Position numbers and translations under genes: made by a program. A stretch of DNA of 64,000 bases from Bacteroidota bacterium (GTDB taxonomy: Bacteria > Bacteroidota > Bacteroidia > UBA4408), in contig JADKCP010000001.1 in the NCBI GenBank assembly GCA_016718805.1, positions 372,001 to 436,000 on the forward strand. The letters run 5' to 3'. The notes beneath the pieces were generated by a model that was not told the DNA's origin, did no database searches, and saw only the letters and a program-made list of their open reading frames with translations. Shown piece by piece: positions 59,614 to 64,000 of the stretch (the first letter of the stretch is position 1; each line of letters begins with the position of its first letter).

Positions 59614-61569
59614 ATGAAGCAATATTACATTAAACTACTAAAAATTTGCTGCCTTTTTTTGCTGTTCATTTTCATCCTTTTTTTTGGAGCGCGCAATTTT
59701 ATTTTACACGCCATTATTCAAAAACGAATCGCTTCAATTTCTGAAAAATTCAATACACAAATTGAAATTAAATCGGCTGATTTTAAAGGAATCAATGGTT
59801 TGTTAGTACAAGGAATTATACTGGCACCTTCAAAAAATGATACACTTGTCAAAATTGATTCTGTTTTTTTGAAAGTACGGATATGGCCCTTGCTTCGCGG
59901 AAAAATTCGCTTTAGCAACTTGACGGTACAAACCGTCGCTGTGCATCTGGTGAAGCATAAGGACTATTCCAACTTTACTAAATTTTTGAAACGAAGTGAC
60001 ACATTAGTTGTTGACACCAATAATTTAAAAAAAGCAAACTACAACGAAATTGCAGAAAAGCTATTTGTTACACTATTTGATGTGATACCTGCTGAATTAT
60101 TGTGTTCAAACACGCAAGTTAAGATTGAAAGTGATAGTTTAAACTTGCAAATTCTTGTTCCAAAGCTTGCTATTTCAGAAAATAAATTTGCTACACGTAT
60201 TGATTTCATTGAAAATGCCCAAACACTTTCTTGGATTGCTGAAGGTACAATTTTAGCAGATTCGCGAAAGAGCAAGCTCAAGATTTATCCGTATAACTCT
60301 TCAAACACCCAATTTCCAATACTCAAGCAAAAGTGGAACTTGCAGTTAGGCTTCGATACCTTGAAGATGAATTTGGAAGGAGTAAATTTTACTGAAAATG
60401 AAGTGCATTTTTATGGAGATATCTCGCTCTTAATGCTACGTTTAAATCATTGGCGAATTTCTCCCAACAATGTTATTATTAACAAGCAGCGCTTAAATTT
60501 TGATTGTAAAATTGGAGCCAATTATTTCATGCTCGATAGCAGCAGTAGCATTACCTATAATAAAGTGAGCTATCAACCATTTGCAAAATTTCAGGTGTAT
60601 CCAACACGTCAGTTACAGCTGGATGCGAAGCTGGCAGAGTGTAATGCACAGGATTTTTTTGAATCATTTCCAAGCGGGTTGTTCGAAAACATTGAACAAC
60701 TAATAGTTAGTGGAACCGTAAATTATCGGTTGCATTTTTTTATTGATACCAAGCATCCCGACGACTTGGAGTTTAGTTCCTACCTGGGTAAAAATAAATT
60801 TAAGATACTTGATTTTGGTAAGTGTCCAATTGCAAAACTCAATGGAGCGTTTATTTATACCGCTTACGAGAAGGGAAAACCAATGCGAAGCTTTATGGTA
60901 GGAAGTTCTAATCCGAGTTATACGCCCATTAATTCAGTTTCCGAATTTTTGAAATCTGCACTGCTTACTTCCGAAGACGGTAATTTTTATACGCACAATG
61001 GCTTTAATGAAGAAGCTTTTAAGCGTTCAATCAGCGCTAATTTTAAGGAAGGAAGATTTGCCAGAGGAGGCAGTACCATTAGCATGCAACTGGTTAAAAA
61101 TGTATTTCTTACCAGAAACAAAACTGTTGCCCGAAAAGTTGAAGAGGCATTACTTGTTTGGCTCATCGAGAATAACAGAATTGCAAGTAAAGAGCGCATG
61201 TATGAAGTGTATTTAAATATCATTGAATGGGGTCCTGCTATTTATGGAATTGGTGAAGCCAGTCACTATTATTTCGCAAAATCGCCTTCTGAGTTAAGTT
61301 TGGCAGAGAGTATTTTTCTGGCAATGATTGTTCCTCGGCCCAAAGCATTTAAATACAATTTTGACACTGATGGAAAATTGCGCGAGAGTGTTGCTTCCTA
61401 CTACTCGCTTGTTTCCGCGCACATGTTGAAAAAGGGAAGTATTAACGAAGAGCAAAAAGCAAATTTAGTTCCATCGATTGAACTAAAGGGCGCAGCAAAA
61501 TCTCTGGTACTTGTGAAAGATTCACTTGTAAGCGACACTATTCCGGAAGAATTTATGCTTGGTGACTAG
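59614..61569 (+). CDS. GT51 peptidoglycan transglycosylase with AsmA-like N-terminal region
   Basis: A 651-residue membrane-anchored protein. One N-terminal helix (about 8-28) is followed by some 390 residues of beta-rich sequence that resembles AsmA/TamB-type repeats (SADFKGINGLLVQGIILAP, IDSVFLKVRIWPLLRGKIRFSNLTVQTVAVHLV). The transglycosylase domain (about 440-600) has the catalytic Glu in LLTSEDGNFYTHNGF (about 454), RGGSTISMQLVKNVFL, RKVEEALLVWLIENN and IEWGPAIYGIGEASHYYF. No transpeptidase domain is present, so it polymerises glycan from lipid II only. The AsmA-like assignment of the N-terminus is tentative. Confidence 0.85.
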   Translation: MKQYYIKLLKICCLFLLFIFILFFGARNFILHAIIQKRIASISEKFNTQIEIKSADFKGINGLLVQGIILAPSKNDTLVKIDSVFLKVRIWPLLRGKIRFSNLTVQTVAVHLVKHKDYSNFTKFLKRSDTLVVDTNNLKKANYNEIAEKLFVTLFDVIPAELLCSNTQVKIESDSLNLQILVPKLAISENKFATRIDFIENAQTLSWIAEGTILADSRKSKLKIYPYNSSNTQFPILKQKWNLQLGFDTLKMNLEGVNFTENEVHFYGDISLLMLRLNHWRISPNNVIINKQRLNFDCKIGANYFMLDSSSSITYNKVSYQPFAKFQVYPTRQLQLDAKLAECNAQDFFESFPSGLFENIEQLIVSGTVNYRLHFFIDTKHPDDLEFSSYLGKNKFKILDFGKCPIAKLNGAFIYTAYEKGKPMRSFMVGSSNPSYTPINSVSEFLKSALLTSEDGNFYTHNGFNEEAFKRSISANFKEGRFARGGSTISMQLVKNVFLTRNKTVARKVEEALLVWLIENNRIASKERMYEVYLNIIEWGPAIYGIGEASHYYFAKSPSELSLAESIFLAMIVPRPKAFKYNFDTDGKLRESVASYYSLVSAHMLKKGSINEEQKANLVPSIELKGAAKSLVLVKDSLVSDTIPEEFMLGD

Positions 61570-61575
61570 TGCTGT

Positions 61576-62211
61576 TTAGATAATACGTTGTTCAATAGCT
61601 TTTGCAACTGCTTCAGATGCTGAGTGAACATGCAACTTTTCGTATATTTTTTTTGAATGGGAATTAACGGTATGCCAAGTAATTCCACAGGTTTCGGCAA
61701 TCATTTTATAACTCATACCTTTGGCTAGCAAACCTAAAATTTCAACTTCACGATCGGTTAAATCAAAGCGTTTGGTATTATATACTTGTGATTGGAGCTG
61801 AAATACTTCGAGCACTTTTTTAGCAACTGCGGCACTCATAGGAGCTCCTCCTTCAAATGCATCACGTATACCGTCAATTAATTTAGAAGGTGGAGTTTTC
61901 TTTAGAAAATAACCCTGAGCGCCAGCACGAATTGCTTCAAATATTTTTTCCTCTTCTTCAAATACGGTTTGCATTAATACCATCACATCCGGAAAATTCT
62001 TACGAATCAGTTTAAGCCCTTCAATTCCATTAACAATGGGCATATCAATATCCATTAATACCACATCCGGTTTTAATGTTTCAACCTGTGCTACCACATT
62101 TTTGCAATTTTCGTATGCACCAACGCAAGTAACATCGGTACTTTGGCTTATCAATAACTGAAGACCTTCGCGTCTTCCACTGTTATCGTCGTATACTAGA
62201 ACTTTTATCAT
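61576..62211 (-). CDS. NarL/LuxR-type response regulator
   Basis: A 211-residue regulator. Receiver domain 1-120 with acidic pocket DD (8-9), phosphoacceptor D54 in VVLMDIDMP and Lys in YFLKKTPP (about 105). C-terminal LuxR-type HTH: LTDREVEILGLLAKGMSYKMIAETCGITWHTVNSHSKKIYEKLHVHSASEAV (about 146-198). It follows its probable cognate sensor (62275-64000) after 63 bases on the same strand. Confidence 0.93.
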   Translation of the reverse strand: MIKVLVYDDNSGRREGLQLLISQSTDVTCVGAYENCKNVVAQVETLKPDVVLMDIDMPIVNGIEGLKLIRKNFPDVMVLMQTVFEEEEKIFEAIRAGAQGYFLKKTPPSKLIDGIRDAFEGGAPMSAAVAKKVLEVFQLQSQVYNTKRFDLTDREVEILGLLAKGMSYKMIAETCGITWHTVNSHSKKIYEKLHVHSASEAVAKAIEQRII

Positions 62212-62244
62212 ATTACAAATATAATTTTTATCAATAGCTTTAAC

Positions 62245-62264
62245 TATGCCTAATATTAGGTATA
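62245..62264. repeat. 20-bp palindrome between sensor kinase and response regulator
   Basis: TATGCCTAATATTAGGTATA is palindromic apart from one G-T pair; the core CCTAATATTAGG is perfect. It lies between the kinase stop (62275) and the regulator start (62211). It may be an operator or a short hairpin between the two messages. Confidence 0.5.
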
Positions 62265-62274
62265 ATTCAAGTTT

Positions 62275-64000
62275 TTATGTTTGAAATGTTAATTCGGTAT
62301 GTGTCCCGTTTCCTTTTGAAGAGTTAATCTTAAGCGTCGCACCTAATACTTCTGCTCGCTTCTTCATATTTATTAGTCCGTTTCCATTCAATTGTACAGC
62401 CGGGTCAAAGCCAATACCGTCGTCTTTAATTGAGAGCACAATTAAATTTGAAGTCAGACTTAATTCAATCCAAACCTGATTTGCTTGTGCGTATTTCACA
62501 CAATTATTCAAAATTTCTTTGTAGAGCAAATAAAAATTTTTGCGTTCGTTCATCCCCATTTTAAGTTGGTTTAAACGTTCATCAAAAGAAAGGTGTAAGT
62601 GAATGTTTTTAGCTTCCAGTAATTCAACTGCTAGACTGCGCATGCGCACAATTATGTTTTCAAAGCGGTCGTTACGAGTGTTTATCATCCACACTATATC
62701 GTTCATTGCTTCCTGCGAAGTTTGTGTGTAGTCGCTTATTTTTTGCAGGATACCGGAAACGCCGTTCTCAGAAGTAGTGCTTTTTTCTTTCGCAACTTCG
62801 GTAAATAAGGAAATACTGCTAAGGTTAGATCCAATTTCATCGTGCAAGTCGCGTGCAATGCTGTTGCGCACCGATTCGAGTTGGATGGCTTGTTGCAGTC
62901 GGTAATGATATAACAGGTAAATGATGCTGAAAACACTTATAAATACTAGCACATAAAACCACCAACTAGTATACCAGGGGCTTAATATTTTAAATTTCAC
63001 TTCAGCTTCATGAGTGCTCCAAATTCCATACGAATTCGACGATTTTACACGAAAGGTGTAATTGCCCGGTGCTAAACTGGCATAATTTGTAAAGCGCCGG
63101 TTTCCGCAATACACCCAATCTTTATCAACGCCTTCGAGCTTATAGGCATAAATATTTTCATTGTTTCTGAAATAGTTTAGAGCGGCAAATTCAAACGAAA
63201 CATAATTGTTGTCATAATTAAAAATCAACTCCTCAGATGAAATAAGTTGAGCTTTGTCTTTCACGTTAAATTGTGTAATCACCACAGTGGGAGAGGTGTG
63301 CGTAAATTGAATCGAATCGGGATGAAACAGAGTAAAACCTACTATACCCCCAAATGCGAGTTTCCCGGAGGCTAGTTTGAAAGCTGACCCGGTATTAAAT
63401 TCATAGTTTTCGACGCCATCTTTTGACGAAAAATTGCGGCAACTTTCATCTCGTTTATTAAATCTGCAAAGTCCATTATTGGTTCCCATCCATAAATTTT
63501 CATGTTCATCTTCAAGAACCGAATAGATAGTATTGTCGGGCAATCCATTGTTAGTGGTGTAAACCTTAAATTCTTTTTTTTGTTTGTCATACCTATTCAA
63601 CCCTCCACCATTTGTACCAAGCCAAATAATATTATCGCGGTCAACCCAAATACAGCGAACATCATTTTCGCTAATACTATTTGTTGTTTTTGCATTTCCT
63701 GTGTACTGTGTAAAGCTTTTGCTGTTGTAACTATAGGTAAAAAATCCTTGCTGAGTAGCAAACAATATATCCCCGTCTTTATCTTCAGCAATCGAAAAGC
63801 AGGTATTAAAAATTACGGTTTGCTGATCTTGCGTTAAGGGAACAATTTTTTTGAATTCGAGCAAATCAGGTTTTGAAAAATCAAAATCAGCTATGGCAGC
63901 GCGGTACAGCAAATTCCCATCGGTGCCTAACCAAAGATTACCTTTTGAATCGAGAAACAAGGAGCGCAAACTTTGATAGGTTGTAATTCCCTTTGCTTCG
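62275..64000 (-). CDS. Propeller-type sensor histidine kinase, N-terminus beyond window
   Basis: The frame is open to the right edge (codons beyond the TTG at 63969 read EAKGITTYQS), so the start is outside. Visible parts: two-component-regulator propeller repeats (LFLDSKGNLWLGTDG, IWVDRDNIIWLGTNGGGLNRYD, VLEDEHENLWMGTNNGL), a Y_Y_Y domain (LAPGNYTFRVKSSNSYGIWS), one membrane helix (WWFYVLVFISVFSIIYLLYHY), a HisKA_3 dimerisation domain with the phosphorylated His in ARDLHDEIGSNLSSI (codon 62842-62844) and a HATPase domain (NNCVKYAQANQVWIELS, DDGIGFD, GNGLINMKKRAEVLGA). It senses a periplasmic signal, unknown, and feeds the NarL-type regulator downstream. Confidence 0.92.
   Translation of the reverse strand, partial: EAKGITTYQSLRSLFLDSKGNLWLGTDGNLLYRAAIADFDFSKPDLLEFKKIVPLTQDQQTVIFNTCFSIAEDKDGDILFATQQGFFTYSYNSKSFTQYTGNAKTTNSISENDVRCIWVDRDNIIWLGTNGGGLNRYDKQKKEFKVYTTNNGLPDNTIYSVLEDEHENLWMGTNNGLCRFNKRDESCRNFSSKDGVENYEFNTGSAFKLASGKLAFGGIVGFTLFHPDSIQFTHTSPTVVITQFNVKDKAQLISSEELIFNYDNNYVSFEFAALNYFRNNENIYAYKLEGVDKDWVYCGNRRFTNYASLAPGNYTFRVKSSNSYGIWSTHEAEVKFKILSPWYTSWWFYVLVFISVFSIIYLLYHYRLQQAIQLESVRNSIARDLHDEIGSNLSSISLFTEVAKEKSTTSENGVSGILQKISDYTQTSQEAMNDIVWMINTRNDRFENIIVRMRSLAVELLEAKNIHLHLSFDERLNQLKMGMNERKNFYLLYKEILNNCVKYAQANQVWIELSLTSNLIVLSIKDDGIGFDPAVQLNGNGLINMKKRAEVLGATLKINSSKGNGTHTELTFQT

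Noticed and set aside
1..64000. CRISPR arrays, tRNA, rRNA, riboswitches, prophage
   Set aside because: No regularly spaced repeats, no cloverleaf or rRNA-like sequence in the gaps, no recognised riboswitch before ribF or other genes, and no phage structural genes.

Overview
The window is chromosomal DNA of a Bacteroidota bacterium (class Bacteroidia sensu lato; I cannot go lower). It is AT-rich. It carries porZ of the type IX secretion system (T9SS) and at least seven secreted proteins with C-terminal T9SS sorting domains. It also has TonB-dependent receptors with carboxypeptidase-regulatory N-termini, a DUF4296 lipoprotein, atp genes in the order B-E-F-H-A-G, and promoters of the Bacteroidota form TTTG-N19-TAnnTTTG. 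Both window edges cut genes: a large secreted protein on the left (1-3181, minus) and a hybrid two-component sensor on the right (62275-64000, minus).

Layout. 1-8.3 kb: large secreted protein, TPR-like protein, porZ, recO. 8.3-16.1 kb: T9SS-exported lysyl oxidase, a metal module (HMA protein, TonB receptor, Cys-rich HYC_CC_PP-like protein), a YbhN-type flippase-like protein, an ArsC/Spx-like protein and ribF. 16.4-28.4 kb: T9SS surface proteins (CotH/lamin-tail protein, a roughly 1850-codon beta-helix protein broken by a frameshift, propeller-like proteins) and decayed fragments. 28.5-34.1 kb: the F0F1 ATP synthase operon atpBEFHAG, interrupted between atpA and atpG by a small S23/four-helix-bundle gene inside inverted repeats. 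34.4-38.9 kb: a frameshifted TonB receptor and an esterase-fold protein lacking its nucleophile. 39.1-42.5 kb: O-antigen ligase, Wzz-like protein and an EamA transporter (frameshifted). 42.6-50.3 kb: the two subunits of 3-oxoacid CoA-transferase, separated by about 4.9 kb that holds an IS1595-type transposase unit with its own small HTH regulator, plus puuD urate hydroxylase. 50.3-62.2 kb: lipoprotein, LuxE-like protein, Lrp regulator, sdhCAB, aminopeptidase P, bestrophin, alpha/beta hydrolase (frameshifted), DUF4296 lipoprotein, GT51 transglycosylase and a NarL-type regulator with its sensor kinase.

Most interesting points. (1) The proteins at 19778-24577 and 46224-47807 share a long collinear domain with an EF-hand-like loop followed by barrel-like strands; I recognise no named family. 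(2) The IS1595 unit carries a 58-aa HTH gene whose promoter spacer holds an 11-bp palindrome repeated just before the transposase, flanked by 29-bp hairpin repeats. (3) The S23 gene in the atp operon sits in a 408-bp inverted-repeat unit. (4) An intrinsic-terminator hairpin lies inside the atp operon after atpE. (5) Four genes carry single-base frameshifts, three of them at A/T homopolymers, so sequence error must be excluded. No rRNA, tRNA or CRISPR array was seen.
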